This document shows positions 44,367-58,600 of a DNA stretch of 64,000 nucleotides, in pieces. The stretch is from Amorphophallus konjac (taxonomy: Eukaryota > Streptophyta > Magnoliopsida > Alismatales > Araceae): contig CM040117.1 of assembly GCA_022559845.1 (NCBI GenBank), forward strand, positions 142,294,732 through 142,358,731, given 5' to 3'. How positions within the stretch are numbered: position 1 is the stretch's first letter; each line of letters starts with the position of its first letter. The notes beneath the pieces are model-generated. The model made no database searches and was not told the origin of the DNA. It saw only the letters and a program-made list of their open reading frames with translations. Made by a program: the position numbers and the translations under genes.

Positions 44367-47300
44367 CTAGAATAGATCGGGATAACGCTTCCGTATGGCG
44401 TCCTCGGATTCCCATGTAGCTTCCTCTATTCCACGCCGACTCCATTGGATTTTAACCATCGGTATGGAACGATTTCGAAGTTGTTGCTCTTTCCGATCCA
44501 GAACCTTCACTGGTCTTTCTTCATAAGATAGATCCTTCTTAAATTCAAAGTCCACATGTTGAATGATGTGACTAGGGTCGTACACGTATTTCCGAAGCAT
44601 AGATACATGGAATACGTTATGTACACCAGATAATTGAGGAGGTAAGGCCAATCTATAGGCGACTTCACCCACTCGATCAAGGATCTCAAATGGACCAATA
44701 TACCTTGGGCTTAACTTGCCATGAATACCGAATCGACGAATACCTCTTGAAGGAGAGACTTTTAAGAACACATGCTCCCCAATTTGAAATTCTAAATCTC
44801 TTCTTCTATTATCAGCATAGCTCTTTTGCCTCGATTGAGCCACAAGTAATCGGTCTCGGATAATACGAATATTTTGTGATGACTCCGAGATAAGATCCGG
44901 TCCAAGCCATTGCTTCTCGCCAACCTCATCCCAACATAATGGAGAACGATAGCTCCTTCCATACAAAGCCTCGAAAGGTGTCATCTGTATGCTGGATTGA
45001 TAACTATTGTTGTAGGCGAATTCTATCAATGCTAAATGATCGCTCCAACTTCCACCGAAGTCGATCATACAAGCTCTCAACATATCTTCCACTATTTGAT
45101 TAGTTCTCTCGGTCTGTCCATCTGTTTGCGGATGAAATGCAGTGCTAAAATTCAGACGGGTACCAAGAGATTCTTGCAATCCTTTCCAAAAATGAGAAGT
45201 AAATCTCGGATCTCTATCGGATATAATGTTGACTGGGATACCATGAAGCCTAACCACTTCCTTTAAATATAATGCTGCCAGCACATCAACTGTCCACTTG
45301 GACTTAATAGATAAGAAATGTGCGGATTTAGTCAGTCGATCCACAATTACCCATATAGCATCATAACCACCTCGAGTCTTAGGAAGACCCATAATGAAAT
45401 CCATGCCAATACTCTCCCACTTCCATTGGGGTATATCAAGTGGTTTCAATTTACCTGCCGGTCTGAAATGCTCGGCCTTTACTTGTTGACAAACAAGACA
45501 TGTACTCACGAAATTTGCAATTTCCCTTTTCATGTTCGGCCACCAAAATGACCTTTTCAAATCCTTGAACATCTTAGTGCCTCCCGGATGGATAGTATAT
45601 TTGGATCTATGGGCTTCTTCAAGAATCCGATTCTTTATATTAGCCTCATTCGGTACACAAGTTCTACCTTGAAATAATAATCTTCCATCATCGGCTATCG
45701 AGAAATCAGGTCTGCTACTCAAGCTTTCCTTAATCTCGACTAGCTCGGGATCAATATCTTGCAATAACTTGATTTCTACCAACAATTCGGGCTTCAGTTG
45801 CAACTGGGAAATCAATATCCGGGCATTATCAATATTGATATCCAGACTAGCCATTTGCTCCAGTAATTTCTATTCTTGTAACATAAGACTAGATATCTTA
45901 GCCACAGGCTTCCGACTTAAAGCATCAGCAACCACATTGCCTTTGCCCGGGTGATACTTAATAGAAAAGTCGAAATCCTTTATATACTTCAACCATCTTC
46001 TTTGTCTCATGTTCAATTCTTTTTGAGAAAATAAGTATTTCAGACTTTTGTGATCCGAAAATACCGTAAATGATTCACCATATAAGTAGTGCCTCCAAAT
46101 CTTCAAAGCAAATACCACGGCTGCCAATTCCAAATCATGAACTGGATAATTAACTTCATGCTTTCTTAGCTGCCTAGAAGAATAGGCAATCACCTTGCCG
46201 TGCTGCATAAGCACACAGCCTAAGCCAATACCAGAAGCATCAGTGTAAACCACGAAACCACCCTCACCAGAAGGTAAGGTTAAAATAGGGGCAGTAGTCA
46301 GACAATCCTTCAGAGTCTGAAAACTCCGTTGGCATTCAATTGACCACTCAAACTTAATCTCTTTGCGGGTTAACTTTGTCAGAGGTACCGCAATCTTAGA
46401 GAAATCTTGAATAAACCTTCGATAGTAACCAGCCAGGCCAAGAAAACTCCTCACTTCAGTAACACTGGTAGGTTGTTCCCAATTCTTTACTGCTTCCACC
46501 TTCGATGGATCTACAGAAATACCATCCTTGGTAATAATATGTCCTAGAAAAGACACCTCTTGTAACCAGAAATCACACTTGCTCAACTTAGCATATAATT
46601 GGTGATCTCTCAATAATTGCAAAGCCATCCTCAGATGCTCGGCATGTTCTCTTTCACTCTTGGAATATATCAAAATATCATCTATGAATGCCACAACTCA
46701 TTGATCAAGGTAGGGTCGGAACACACTGTTCATTAACTGCATGAAAGCTGCCGGTGCATTTGTTAACCCAAAAGGCATAACGACAAACTCATAATGACCA
46801 TACCGGCTACGGAAAGCTGATTTATAAATATCCTCTTCTTTAATCCGTAACTGGTGATATCCAGATCGAAGATCGATCTTAGAAAAATAAGAAGCCCCAG
46901 TAATCTGGTCAAATAACTCATCAATCCTTGGCAAAGGATACTTGTTCTTGACAGGCAACTGGTTAAGTTGCCGATAATCGATGCATAATCTCATCGAACC
47001 ATCTTTCTTCCGAACAAACAATACAGGAGCTCCCCAAGGGGAAACACTCGGGCGAATAAAACCCTTCTCGAGTAATTCCAACAATTACTGCTTCAATTCC
47101 CGTAATTCCGCAGGAGACATGCGATAAGGGGCTTTAGAAACAGGAGACGATCCAGGAATAAGATCAATAGAGAATGTAACTTCACGCTGAGGCGGAAGTC
47201 CTGGTAACTCCTATGGAAATACGTCCGGAAATTCTCGGACAATAGAAATGTCCTTAATCTCGATCTGCTGTTCAGGGGACGCATGAACAAAAGTCAAAAA

Positions 47301-48109
47301 AGCTTCGCATCCACGCCTCAATAACTTATCAGCACGAAGAGTCGAGATAAGAGAGATAGAACTATGGTGTTTCACTCCCTTGAAGGATAATCCGGGGTGT
47401 CTAGAAAAAGACACGGAACAAGAACTACAATGAACATTGGCCTCATACCGAGCCAACCAATCCGCTCCTAGGATTACATCGTAATCCTTCATGTCCATAC
47501 AAATCAAATCAGCTGGAAAATTCTGATCATTCACCATAACCTTACTAGAAGGATAGTAATGCTGAATTGCTGATTTAGAACCAATAGGGGTTGATATTTC
47601 TAACGGAGAACTCAACAAAATAGGTGCCATAGCTAAAGATTTAGCAAATCTCCGTGAAATAAAAGAATGTGTTGCACCAGTATCAATTAGAACAAAAGCT
47701 GGCAAGTCGAATATAACAAGAGTACCTTCGACGAGTCCACCATCCTCGACGATATCTTTTTCCTTTGCATGAAGAGCCTGGAGCCTGCCTTGAGGCTTCT
47801 TGAAATTCAGAGGTTTTGCCGGGATAGCTTGTTCCGATAATAAAGGACAGTTGGGTATACGGTGCTCTTTGCTTCCACACCGCAGACATGCACCTAGCTT
47901 GCGCCAACAATCTTCCATCTTGTGACCAGGACGATCACAATATCGGCATACGCCCTTGAATGGAATCATAGAATCAGGTTTCTTATCTTCTTGTCGCGGC
48001 ATTTTGCCTCTCCACGAACCAGAACCAGAACTTGAACCAGAACTAGTAAAGGGTCTTTTCTTGCTCGGGTCAGTGCCAAATCCAGGTTTAACATTCTTGA
48101 GTGCCTTCG
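44367..48109 (-). pseudogene. Element G pol and part of gag
   Basis: Encodes (in minus order) gag zinc knuckles ([14 protein letters not shown] near 47980-47920 and [14 protein letters not shown]), protease [10 protein letters not shown] (about 47690-47660), RT with FIDD near 46690, RNase [10 protein letters not shown], integrase ([33 protein letters not shown]) and a chromodomain-like C-terminus ending at 44367. All pieces are in one frame; stops at about 47208, 47091, 46695 and 45870 interrupt it. At 46695 and 45870 the stop replaces a Trp present in element H; at 47091 it replaces a Gln. The gag part is cut at 48109 by element H and resumes at 58849. About 85-95% like H by eye. Confidence 0.92.
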
Positions 48110-48957
48110 TGTCACGCCCCGATGCGGAATCTCGGGACGTACAGTTAGGGGCACGCGAGCAAGAATTTAATATTCCGAACCATTGCAAACCATTGCACAA
48201 AAGGTTGGAAAAGGTAAATATCAGAGTTTTATTGATAATAAAATGCTGAGTACATTTGGGTAGACAACTACATTCGAATAGTAATCCAAACTAGAACAAC
48301 TTCTCACTATTACATAAGGAATACAAACTGACTGAAAAGCTATAAACTAACACTCGTATCACTCTAGTCCATCCCCGACATGGTCATCACCTGGAAAGAG
48401 GGGAAAAGTAGGAGTGAGCTAAACACGCTCAGTAGATAACCGTAAGCAGGTATAAGTATTTAACCAATTATTACACTTTACATGAAATGCAGTAAATGAA
48501 CAAATGTCAACACGATAAAGAACAATATATGATATCGAGAATGTAACACTTTTACCACAAGTAATGATCAAGTAATGAACAAGTATAGCAACTACAAGAT
48601 AAAGAACTTTGGCCATCATTCAAGTATGTTACACATGTAACCAGGTAATCACGCACGATTCAAGTATCACGAATTGTCATAGACGTAACAAGTCAAGTCA
48701 AGTACTCGGGTGCAATGCCTCACCCTGTCATACACATCCCATGGGCTCAATATCATTTCGGGCGCTCTCCCCAGGACCAGACCGGGCCCTTATGATGCGT
48801 TGGCATTTCATTGGATCCATGATCCCCCGTCTAGACATAGTCAATTTATGGCCAATCTAATCAATAGAATTTCTGTCAAGTGTAAGATGAGAGGACGACC
48901 CTTGTCTCCTCTGACTCAAGAGTATAACACAACAGAAAACCCAAACTAAGGGTAGTC

Positions 48958-49321
48958 GTACGGCGAACACCGGGCCGTACTCACACGAGTAACGAGTCAC
49001 GGAGTCAAGTATGAACGGTTGACAGTAAGCCGTTCGAGAAAAGTAAGTGTATAGATTTAATATACGAACCTCTCGGGTCGTATACGGAGATACGGTTCTA
49101 GAAAATCCGTATTTAAGTATAACAATAATTCTAATCATAAGATGAGTTGTGTATAAAATAGTTACCGGAATACAATGACCATTTAACACATTAAAAATAA
49201 TGGTTGATTCCGGGCTCGAGTATGACCGAAGGTTAATCAAGGATAATCGGTCATTTTAACAAGTTAAAACGATGGCGATCGGGACATTAGTGGATATACG
49301 GTATATGCTTATACACCGTAT
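48958..49321. repeat. Run of six 22-31-bp palindromes with differing arms in H LTR
   Basis: 48958-48980 arms GTACGGC/GCCGTAC; 49013-49035 GAACGG/CCGTTC; 49062-49083 ATACGA/TCGTAT; 49090-49112 ATACGG/CCGTAT; 49223-49253 TGACCGA/TCGGTCA; 49296-49321 ATACGG/CCGTAT. The second LTR carries the same set, starting at 56707. Arms differ between units but each unit self-pairs. Confidence 0.85.
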
Positions 49322-49555
49322 AGGCCTAAGTTGCCCATTTTATACTTTAAGCAATAAAACAGCGGTCTAAATCATGCTTTCTATTGTAGACCATGGATAA
49401 ATTTACCATTTGGTATCATTTCCTTTCATGGTAACAATTTAGAATTTACCGGATAGAGTGTCCGGCGTAATTTTACATCGGCCAAGACTTGCATAAGTCG
49501 ACCGTCATACTAATCTTGGCTAATATATACTTAATCTTGCCTAATCCTATGTAAA

Positions 49556-49735
49556 CTTGGTTAATCATGCTTAAACATAACTAATTATGCTTTAAACATG
49601 ACTAATTATGTCTTAAACATGACTAAACATGCTTAAACATAACTAATTATGCTTTAAACATGACTAATTATGTTTAAACATAACTAATTATGTCTAAACA
49701 TGACTAATTATGCTTAAACATAACAAAGTTTGCTT
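49556..49735. repeat. AT-rich tandem array in H LTR
   Basis: About eleven degenerate units of 15-18 bp of the type AACATGACTAATTATGCTTA. The same array is in the other LTR at about 57305-57484. Confidence 0.8.
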
Positions 49736-51110
49736 ACACTTAGCTAATGATGGTTAAATAATTCTTAATAACCACTAACATACATTTGATGTAGTTAATC
49801 TTAGCTAATCATGGTTAATCATGGTAACACATTTTTATAAGCAAACCAAGGTTCCTGTACAACAGGGACCAAAAGGGAACAGGGCAGCAAGTAATGGGTT
49901 TAAGGGGGGGGGGTCGACCCCTACCTGCTGGGGGTTCATGCCTGTTCAGCCATTTTCTTCAATTTTTAACATGGTTTTCAGTGATTATAAATGGGATTAC
50001 TATGATATTAAGCTGAAACGTGCTTGAATACTTACAACTACTAGATTTTTAAGCCACCAACTACATGTTAATCATGTGGGTTAGCAATCTATCAAGTAAC
50101 CGTGTTCATGTTTACTATTCACAAAACCATACGAATGCAATCTAAAACATGTATAAAACATGGTAATGATCCTAATAAGATTGCTAACAAGATTATTCTT
50201 CTATCATTAGGTTGGTGCCTTTGGTTACCTACCGGATTTGACGAACAGAAGATAGAATAGAATGAATGAATGAAGCTCCGTGAGAAAGTAGGAATAGTAA
50301 AGTTGCAGAGGTTGTGTAGCTCCTCCACGGACTCTTCCAACAGCAGCTTAATTAAGGGAGGGAAGGGGCTTAAGCCTACTCCCTATATATAAGATTTAAA
50401 GGGGCACGTGATCCCTTTTTGTGGCGAGAATATCGCACACGGCGCTGCAACGGGAAGACCACAGTGTGGACTCCGTGTTTGCCGACTTAAACACGTTCTC
50501 ACGTGTTTATTGAGGCAAATAGTTAAGCTTAACCCTTATTAGTCTTAGGGTTAGTTGGGTGATTAAGGGTCATTAGATCAAAAACAATGCTTAATGATTT
50601 TTGGTGATTTTTACCCAGAAGACAAAAATGTTCATCAAAACATGCCCTTTCATAATACCATTTTTATGGATTTTTATCAAGTGTTTTACATGTACTAAAC
50701 CAATCTTTTAAGTTAAATTAATATTTTAATCAAATGCCAATGGTTTAGGCGATAGATGGAGTTTCAAATTTTTGCCAATTAAGCTCAAGAAGACAAACTT
50801 ACTAGTAAAAATATGTTCTATCATTTATGATTTTTTTGTGGATTTTTCTAAGGTAATTATATTTTCGTGTGAATAGTGTTTCCCGGTTTTAAGTCGGGCT
50901 TAAATTGATTATTAAACCATGTAAACGAGCTAATTAGGGTCAGGCACAGAAGACTAAAGTGATTGTCATGATGTTTCCTAATTAACTGCTATTTTTAGGA
51001 AATTTCATATAATAGTCAAAAGTTTTTTTTTTTTTTTTTTACTTTTACTATTTACCATAGCATTATTTATTTTATTTTTTTTTACTATTCACAAAAATTG
51101 GGGTCTTACA

Positions 51111-51125
51111 TCCTCCCCCACTTAA
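51111..51125 (-). other. Polypurine tract of element H
   Basis: Minus strand TTAAGTGGGGGAGGA directly before the LTR start. Primes plus-strand DNA synthesis. Confidence 0.85.
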
Positions 51126-51182
51126 AGAATTTGGTCCTCCAAATTCACTGAACCGAAATAGTAAGGGAAGAAAATAGCTTAC

Positions 51183-54100
51183 CTAGAACGAGTCGGGATA
51201 CCGCTTCCGAATAGCGTCCTCGGACTCCCAGGTAGCTTCTTCAACTCCACGCCGACTCCATTGAATCTTAACCATCGGTATGGAACGATTCCGAAGTTGT
51301 TGTTCCTTCCGATCCAGAATCTTTACTGGTCGTTCTTCATAAGACAAGTCCTTCTTCACTTCGAGGTCCGCATGTTGAATGACGTGACTAGGGTCGTACA
51401 CGTATTTCCGAAGCATAGAAACATGGAACACGTTGTGTACTCCAGCTAGTTGAGGAGGTAAGGCCAATCTATAGGCGACTTCACCCACTCGATCAAGGAT
51501 CTCAAATGGACCAATATACCTTGGGCTTAACTTGCCATGAATACCGAATCGGCGAATACCTCTCGACGGAGAGACCTTCAAAAATGCATGCTCGCCAATC
51601 TGGAATTTCAAATCTCTTCTTCTATTATCAGCATAACTTTTTTGCCTTGATTGAGCTACAAGTAACCGGTCTCGAATAATTCGAATATTCTGTGATGATT
51701 CTGAGACAAGATCCGGTCCAAGCCATTGCTTCTCGCCAATCTCATCCCAACATAATGGAGAACGACAACTCCTTCCATACAAAGCCTCGAAAGGTGCCAT
51801 TTGTATGCTGGATTGATAACTATTGTTATAGGCGAATTCTATCAATGCCAAATGATCACTCCAGCTGCCATCGAAGTCAATCATACAAGCTCTCAACATA
51901 TCTTCCACAATCTGATTTGTTCTCTCGGTCTGTCCATCTGTCTGCGGATGAAATGCAGTACTGAAATTCAGACGGGTACCAAGAGATTCTTGCAAACCCT
52001 TCCAGAAATGAGATGTAAATCTCGGGTCTCGGTCAGACACAATGCTGACTGGAATACCATGAAGTCTAACCACTTCCTTCAGATATAATGCTGCTAGTAC
52101 ATCAACCGTCCACTTGGACTTAATAGCTAGAAAATGGGCTGACTTAGTCAATCGATCCACGATGACCCATATTGCATCATAGCCACCTCGAGTCTTAGGA
52201 AGACCCATAATAAAGTCCATACCAATACTCTCCCACTTCCATTGGGGAATATCAAGTGGTTTCAATTTACCTGCCGGTCTAAAATGCTCGGCCTTTACTT
52301 GTTGACAAACAAGACATCTGCTTACAAAATCTGCAATTTCCCTTTTCATGTTTGGCCACCAAAATGTCCTCTTCAAGTCTTTGAACATCTTAGTGCCTCC
52401 CGGATGGATAGTGTATCGGGATCTATGTGCTTCTTCAAGGATCCGATTCTTTATATTAGCCTCATCCGGTACACAAGTTCGACCTTGAAACACCAGTCTT
52501 CCATCATTGGCTATCGAGAAGTCAGGTCTGCCACTTAAGTTTTCCTTAATCTCGACTAGCTCGGGATCAATATCTTGTAATAGCTTGATTTCCACTAACA
52601 GTTCGGGCTTGAGTTGCATCTGGGAAATCAAAATCCGATCATTATCAATATTGAGATCCAGACTAGCCATCTGCTCCAGTAACTTCCATTCTTGTAACAT
52701 AAGACTGGATAACTTAGCCACAGGCTTCCGACTTAACGCATCAGCCACGACATTGCCTTTGCCAGGGTGATACTCGATAGAGAAGTCGAAATCCTTTATA
52801 TATTCCAACCACCTTCTTTGCCTCATGTTTAATTCCTTTTGAGAAAATAAGTATTTCAGACTTTTGTGATCCAAAAATACCGTGAATGATTCTCCATATA
52901 AATAGTGCCTCCAAATCTTTAATGCGAATACTACGGCTGCCAATTCCAGATCATGCACGGGATAATTAACTTCATGCTTCCTTAACTGCCTGGAAGAATA
53001 GGCAATCACCTTGCCATGCTGCATAAGCACACAGCCTAAGCCAATACCAGAAGCATCTGTGTAGACCACAAAACCGCCTTCACCCGAAGGTAAGGTCAAA
53101 ATAGGGGCAGTAGTCAAACAATCCTTCAGAGTTTGAAAACTCCATTGGCATTCAGCTGACCACTCAAACTTGATTTCTTTGCGGGTTAATTTGGTCAAAG
53201 GTACCGCAATTTTAGAGAAATCTTGAATGAACCTTCGATAATAACCAGCCAGGCCAAGAAAACTCCTTACTTCAGTAGCATTAGTAGGCTGTTCCCAATT
53301 CTTGACTGCTTCCACTTTAGATGGATCCACAGAAATTCCATCCTTAGTAATAATATGTCCTTGAAAGGACACTTCACTCATCCAAAATTCACACTTGCTG
53401 AATTTGGCATATAATTGGTGATCTCTCAATAATTGAAGAGTCGTTCTTAGATGCTCGGCATGATCTTCTTCACTCTTTGAGTAGATCAAAATGTCATCAA
53501 TAAATACCACGACCCATTGATCAAGATAAGGTCGGAACACATTGTTCATAAGTTGCATGAAAGCTGCCGGTGCATTCGTTAACCCAAAGGGCATAACGAC
53601 AAACTCAAAGTGACCATATCGGCTTCGAAAAGCTGACTTGTAAATATCATCTTCCTTAATTCTCAATTGATGATACCCAGATCGAAGATCGATCTTAGAA
53701 AAATATGAAGCTCCAGCAATCTGGTCAAATAACTCATCAATCCTCGGCAGTGGATATTTATTCTTGACAGTTATCTGGTTGAGTTGCCGATAGTCGATGC
53801 ACAACCTCATCGAACCATCTTTCTTCCGAACAAACAATACAGGAGCTCCCCAAGGGGAAACACTCGGGCGAATAAAACCCTTCTCGAGCAACTCCAACAA
53901 TTGCTGCTTCAATTCCCGCAATTCCGCAGGAGACATGCGATAAGGGGCTTTAGAAACAGGAGACGATCCAGGAATAAGATCAATAGAAAATGTCACTTCA
54001 CGCTGAGGCGGAAGTCCTGGTAACTCCTCTGGAAAAACATCTGGGAAGTCTCGGACAATAGGAATGTCCTTAATCTCGGTCTGCTGTTCAGGGTACGCAT

Positions 54101-55613
54101 GAATAAAAGCCAGGAAAGCTTCACATCCACGCCTCAATAACTTATCAGCACGAAGAGTCGAGATAAGAGACACCGGACTAGGATGTTTCACTCCTTTGAA
54201 GAATAATCCGGGGTGCTTAGAAAAAGACACCGAACAAGAATTGCAGTGAACATTGACCTCATACTGGGCCAACCAGTCGGCTCCTAGGATTACATCGTAA
54301 TCCTTCATGTCTATGCAAATCAAGTCGGCTGGAAAATTCCGATCATTCACCATAACTTTACTAGAAGGATAATAATGCTGAATAGCTGAACTGGTCCCAA
54401 TAGGGGTTGATATCTCTAACGGAGAGTCCATCAAAACAGGTTCTATAGCTAATAACTTAGCAAATCTCCGGGATATAAAAGAATGTGTTGCACCAGTATC
54501 AAATAGAATAAAAGCCGGAAAGTCGGATATAATGAGAGTACCTTCGACGAGTCCACCATCCTCGGAGATACCCTTTTCCTTTGTATGAAGAGCCTGGAGC
54601 CTGCCCTGAGGCTTCTTGACGTTTAGAGGTTTTGCCGGGATAGCTTGTTCCGATAATAAGGGGCAGTTGGGAATGCGGTGCTCCTTGCTTCCACATCGCA
54701 GACATGCACCTTGCTTGCGCCAACAATCCTCCATTTTGTGACCGGGACGATCACAATATCGGCATACGCCTTTGAATGGAACCACAGAATCAGGTTTCTT
54801 GTCTTCTTGTCTTGGCTCCTTGCCCTTCCACGAACCAGAACCAGAACTAGAACCAGTACTAGTGAAAGGTCTTTTCTTGTTAGGACCAGTGCCAGAATCA
54901 ATCTTATCATTCTTGAGTGCCTTCGGTTGATTCTTCTTACTACCTTGACCACGAATCCTTTCCGTCATTTCCAATGTATCTTCTAATACTTGTGCCTTTC
55001 TTACCATCTCAGAATATGTAGAAATTTCTAGTGGTGCCAGTTGATTAATATAATGAAGTCGAAGACCATTAAGGAAACGCTTCGCCTTCATTTTCTCAGT
55101 TGAAATGAGATGTCTCGCATAACGAGAGAGTCTTGCAAACTGGGCTTCATATTCTGATACTGATAAGCTTCGCTGCTTCAGAGCTGCGAATTCCGCGGCC
55201 TTCTTTTCTTGCACGCGATCAGAAAAATATTTATCATTGAAGAATTCCTCGAATTCCTCCCACGAGACTTGTTGGTCACCGAGAGTCGGTTTAATAGACT
55301 CCCACCAAGTACGTGCATCACGTTCCAGTTGGAAAATGGACAAGAGAACACGCTCCTGGTCAGTGCATTGCATGACCTCAAAAATCCTTGCCATCTCGTC
55401 GAGCCAGTTCTCGGCTTCATCAGGATCGGTTGAACCAGCAAACCTAGGCGGGTTCATCCCTCGGAAATTCCGATACAATTCACCAGTACCATGAGCTGCG
55501 CCATGAGGTGCCGCTCCGGCTCCAGCTCCTGCCTGAGCCAATGCATTCAAGGCTTGCGTAAGTCCTTGAACCGTACGTTGCAAATTCCTCATCTCAGCAC
55601 GATTGGCTGCCAT
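51183..55613 (-). CDS. Intact gag-pol polyprotein of element H, 1476 aa
   Basis: One frame without stops. Gag ~60-230 ([22 protein letters not shown]) forms the particle. Zinc knuckles at 284-297 and 304-317 bind RNA. Aspartic protease DTG at 372-374. RT ~575-760 with [11 protein letters not shown] 640-650 and FIDD 704-707. RNase H with D853, E890, D915, D958. Integrase with HHCC (H1063, H1070, C1100, C1103) and catalytic D1133, D1194, E1230 (D,D35E spacing). C-terminal chromodomain-like region ~1425-1476, which in chromoviruses steers integration to modified histones. All catalytic residues are present, so it looks competent. The ATG at 55613 ([10 protein letters not shown]) lies 225 nt after the PBS side of the leader. 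One difference from E and G: the PBS has one mismatch. Confidence 0.96.
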   Translation of the reverse strand: MAANRAEMRNLQRTVQGLTQALNALAQAGAGAGAAPHGAAHGTGELYRNFRGMNPPRFAGSTDPDEAENWLDEMARIFEVMQCTDQERVLLSIFQLERDARTWWESIKPTLGDQQVSWEEFEEFFNDKYFSDRVQEKKAAEFAALKQRSLSVSEYEAQFARLSRYARHLISTEKMKAKRFLNGLRLHYINQLAPLEISTYSEMVRKAQVLEDTLEMTERIRGQGSKKNQPKALKNDKIDSGTGPNKKRPFTSTGSSSGSGSWKGKEPRQEDKKPDSVVPFKGVCRYCDRPGHKMEDCWRKQGACLRCGSKEHRIPNCPLLSEQAIPAKPLNVKKPQGRLQALHTKEKGISEDGGLVEGTLIISDFPAFILFDTGATHSFISRRFAKLLAIEPVLMDSPLEISTPIGTSSAIQHYYPSSKVMVNDRNFPADLICIDMKDYDVILGADWLAQYEVNVHCNSCSVSFSKHPGLFFKGVKHPSPVSLISTLRADKLLRRGCEAFLAFIHAYPEQQTEIKDIPIVRDFPDVFPEELPGLPPQREVTFSIDLIPGSSPVSKAPYRMSPAELRELKQQLLELLEKGFIRPSVSPWGAPVLFVRKKDGSMRLCIDYRQLNQITVKNKYPLPRIDELFDQIAGASYFSKIDLRSGYHQLRIKEDDIYKSAFRSRYGHFEFVVMPFGLTNAPAAFMQLMNNVFRPYLDQWVVVFIDDILIYSKSEEDHAEHLRTTLQLLRDHQLYAKFSKCEFWMSEVSFQGHIITKDGISVDPSKVEAVKNWEQPTNATEVRSFLGLAGYYRRFIQDFSKIAVPLTKLTRKEIKFEWSAECQWSFQTLKDCLTTAPILTLPSGEGGFVVYTDASGIGLGCVLMQHGKVIAYSSRQLRKHEVNYPVHDLELAAVVFALKIWRHYLYGESFTVFLDHKSLKYLFSQKELNMRQRRWLEYIKDFDFSIEYHPGKGNVVADALSRKPVAKLSSLMLQEWKLLEQMASLDLNIDNDRILISQMQLKPELLVEIKLLQDIDPELVEIKENLSGRPDFSIANDGRLVFQGRTCVPDEANIKNRILEEAHRSRYTIHPGGTKMFKDLKRTFWWPNMKREIADFVSRCLVCQQVKAEHFRPAGKLKPLDIPQWKWESIGMDFIMGLPKTRGGYDAIWVIVDRLTKSAHFLAIKSKWTVDVLAALYLKEVVRLHGIPVSIVSDRDPRFTSHFWKGLQESLGTRLNFSTAFHPQTDGQTERTNQIVEDMLRACMIDFDGSWSDHLALIEFAYNNSYQSSIQMAPFEALYGRSCRSPLCWDEIGEKQWLGPDLVSESSQNIRIIRDRLLVAQSRQKSYADNRRRDLKFQIGEHAFLKVSPSRGIRRFGIHGKLSPRYIGPFEILDRVGEVAYRLALPPQLAGVHNVFHVSMLRKYVYDPSHVIQHADLEVKKDLSYEERPVKILDRKEQQLRNRSIPMVKIQWSRRGVEEATWESEDAIRKRYPDSF

Positions 55614-58600
55614 TTCAAGTACCTATAAGGTAATCCATTGTTCATGAGTCGATTATTATGAGAGAAGAATTCTCTGATGAGAGGAGAGAGAAAGAACTAG
55701 AGGAGTGAGACATGATTACGGTTAATAGCTTAACCCGATTTCTACCCAAATCTCACAAGGTCTAGTTTTTCCTAAACTTATAGGAGAGAAGGAAACCTAG
55801 GACAATTTTAACCTAAATTTCTAGGTCAATGCGACCTAGGCTCTGATATCAACTAAACTGTCACGCCCCGATGCGGAATCTCGGGACATACAGTTAGGGG
55901 CACGCGAGCAAGAATTTAATATTCCGAACCATTGCAAACCATTGCACAAAAGGTTGGAAAAGGTAAATATCAGAGTTTTATTGATAATAAAATGCTGAGT
56001 ACATTTGGGTAGACAACTACATTCGAATAGTAATCCAAACTAGAACAACTTCTCACTATTACATAAGGAATACAAACTGACTGAAAAGCTATAAACTAAC
56101 ACTCGTATCACTCTAGTCCATCCCCGACATGGTCATCACCTGGAAAGAGGGGAAAAGTAGGAGTGAGCTAAACACGCTCAGTAGATAACCGTAAGCAGGT
56201 ATAAGTATTTAACCAATTATTACACTTTACATGAAATGCAGTAAATGAACAAATGTCAACACGATAAAGAACAATATATGATATCGAGAATGTAACACTT
56301 TTACCACAAGTAATGATCAAGTAATGAACAAGTATAGCAACTACAAGATAAAGAACTTTGGCCATCATTCAAGTATGTTACACATGTAACCAGGTAATCA
56401 CGCACGATTCAAGTATCACGAATTGTCATAGACGTAACAAGTCAAGTCAAGTACTCGGGTGCAATGCCTCACCCTGTCATACACATCCCATGGGCTCAAT
56501 ATCATTTCGGGCGCTCTCCCCAGGACCAGACCGGGCCCTTATGATGCGTTGGCATTTCATTGGATCCATGATCCCCCGTCTAGACATAGTCAATTTATGG
56601 CCAATCTAATCAATAGAATTTCTGTCAAGTGTAAGATGAGAGGACGACCCTTGTCTCCTCTGATTCAAGAGTATAACACAACGGAAAACCCAAACTAAGG
56701 GTAGTCGTACGGCGAACACCGGGCCGTACTCACACGAGTAACGAGTCACGGAGTCAAGTATGAACGGTTGACAGTAAGCCGTTCGAGAAAAGTAAGTGTA
56801 TAGATTTAATATACGAACCTCTCGGGTCGTATACGGAGATACGGTTCTAGAAAATCCGTATTTAAGTATAACAATAATTCTAATCATAAGATGAGTTGTG
56901 TATAAAATAGTTACCGGAATACAATGACCATTTAACCCATTAAAAATAATGGTTGATTCCGGGCTCGAGTATGACCGAAGGTTAATCAAGGATAATCGGT
57001 CATTTTAACAAGTTAAAACGATGGCGATCGGGACATTAGAGGATATACGGTATATGCTTATACACCGTATAGGCCTAAGTTGCCCATTTTATACTTTAAG
57101 CAATAAAACAGCGGTCTAAATCATGCTTTCTATTGTAGACCATGGATAAATTTACCATTTGGTATCATTTCCTTTCATGGTAACAATTTAGAATTTACCG
57201 GATAGAGTGTCCGGCGTAATTTTACATCGGCCAAGACTTGCATAAGTCGACCGTCATACTAATCTTGACTAATATATACTTAATCTTGCCTAATCCTATG
57301 TAAACTTGGTTAATCATGCTTAAACATAACTAATTATGCTTTAAACATGACTAATTATGTCTTAAACATGACTAAACATGCTTAAACATAACTAATTATG
57401 CTTTAAACATGACTAATTATGTTTAAACATAACTAATTATGTCTAAACATGACTAATTATGCTTAAACATAACAAAGTTTGCTTACACTTAGCTAATGAT
57501 GGTTAAATAATTCTTAATAACCACTAACATACATTTGATGTAGTTAATCTTAGCTAATCATGGTTAATCATGGTAACACATTTTTATAAGCAAACCAAGG
57601 TTCCTGTACAACAGGGACCAAAAGGGAACAGGGCAGCAAGTAATGGGTTTAAGGGGGGGGGGGGTCGACCCCTACCTGCTCCTGTTCAGCCATTTTCTTC
57701 AATTTTTAACATGGTTTTCAGTGATTATAAATGGGATTACTATGATATTAAGCTGAAACGTGCTTGAATACTTACAACTACTAGATTTTTAAGCCACCAA
57801 CTACATGTTAATCATGTGGGTTAACAATCTATCAAGTAACCGTGTTCTTGTTTACTATTCACAAAACCATACGAATGCAATCTAAAACATGTATAAAACA
57901 TGGTAATGATCCTAATAAGATTGCTAACAAGATTATTCTTCTATCATTAGGTTGGTGCCTTTGGTTACCTACCGGATTTGACGAACAGAAGATAGAATAG
58001 AATGAATGAATGAAGCTCCGTGAGAAAGTAGGAATAGTAAAGTTGCAGAGGTTGTGTAGCTCCTCCACGGACTCTTCCAACAGCAGCTTAATTAAGGGAG
58101 GGAAGGGGCTTAAGCCTACTCCCTATATATAAGATTTAAAGGGGCACGTGATCCCTTTTCGTGGCGAGAATATCGCACACGGCGCTGCAACGGGAAGGCC
58201 ACAGTGTGGACTCCGTGTTTGCCGACTTAAACACGTTCTCACGTGTTTATTGAGGCAAATAGTTAAGCTTAACCCTTATTAGTCTTAGGGTTAATTGGGT
58301 GATTAAGGGTCATTAGATCAAAAACAATGCTTAATGATTTTTGGTGATTTTTACCCAGAAGACAAAAATGTTCATCAAAACATGCCCTTTCATAATACCA
58401 TTTTTATGGATTTTTATCAAGTGTTTTACATGTACTAAACCAATCTTTTAAGTTAAATTAATATTTTAATCAAATGCCAATGGTTTAGGCGATAGATGGA
58501 GTTTCAGATTTTTGCCAATTAAGCTCAAGAAGACAAACTTACTAGTAAAAATATGTTCTATCATTTATGATTTTTTTGTGGATTTTTCTAAGGTAATTAT

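Larger units (their letters stand above)
48110..51110 (-). repeat. Element H 3' LTR (minus orientation)
   Basis: 3001 bp. Minus strand reads TGTAAGACCCC to GGGGCGTGACA. TATA box TATATATAGGG (minus) at about 50381-50391. Short palindromes at 48958-49321, an AT-rich tandem array at 49556-49735, and GGGTCGACCC near 49909. A minus-strand 73-codon frame (50340-50119) just downstream of the TATA box would be an upstream ORF at most. Confidence 0.93.

Noticed and set aside
47956..48249. Plus-strand and junction-spanning frames around element borders (also the N-terminus of the frame starting at 48200 and the tail of the frame ending at 58756)
   Set aside because: They read from LTR sequence of H into G gag; the apparent extra residues are LTR, not protein.
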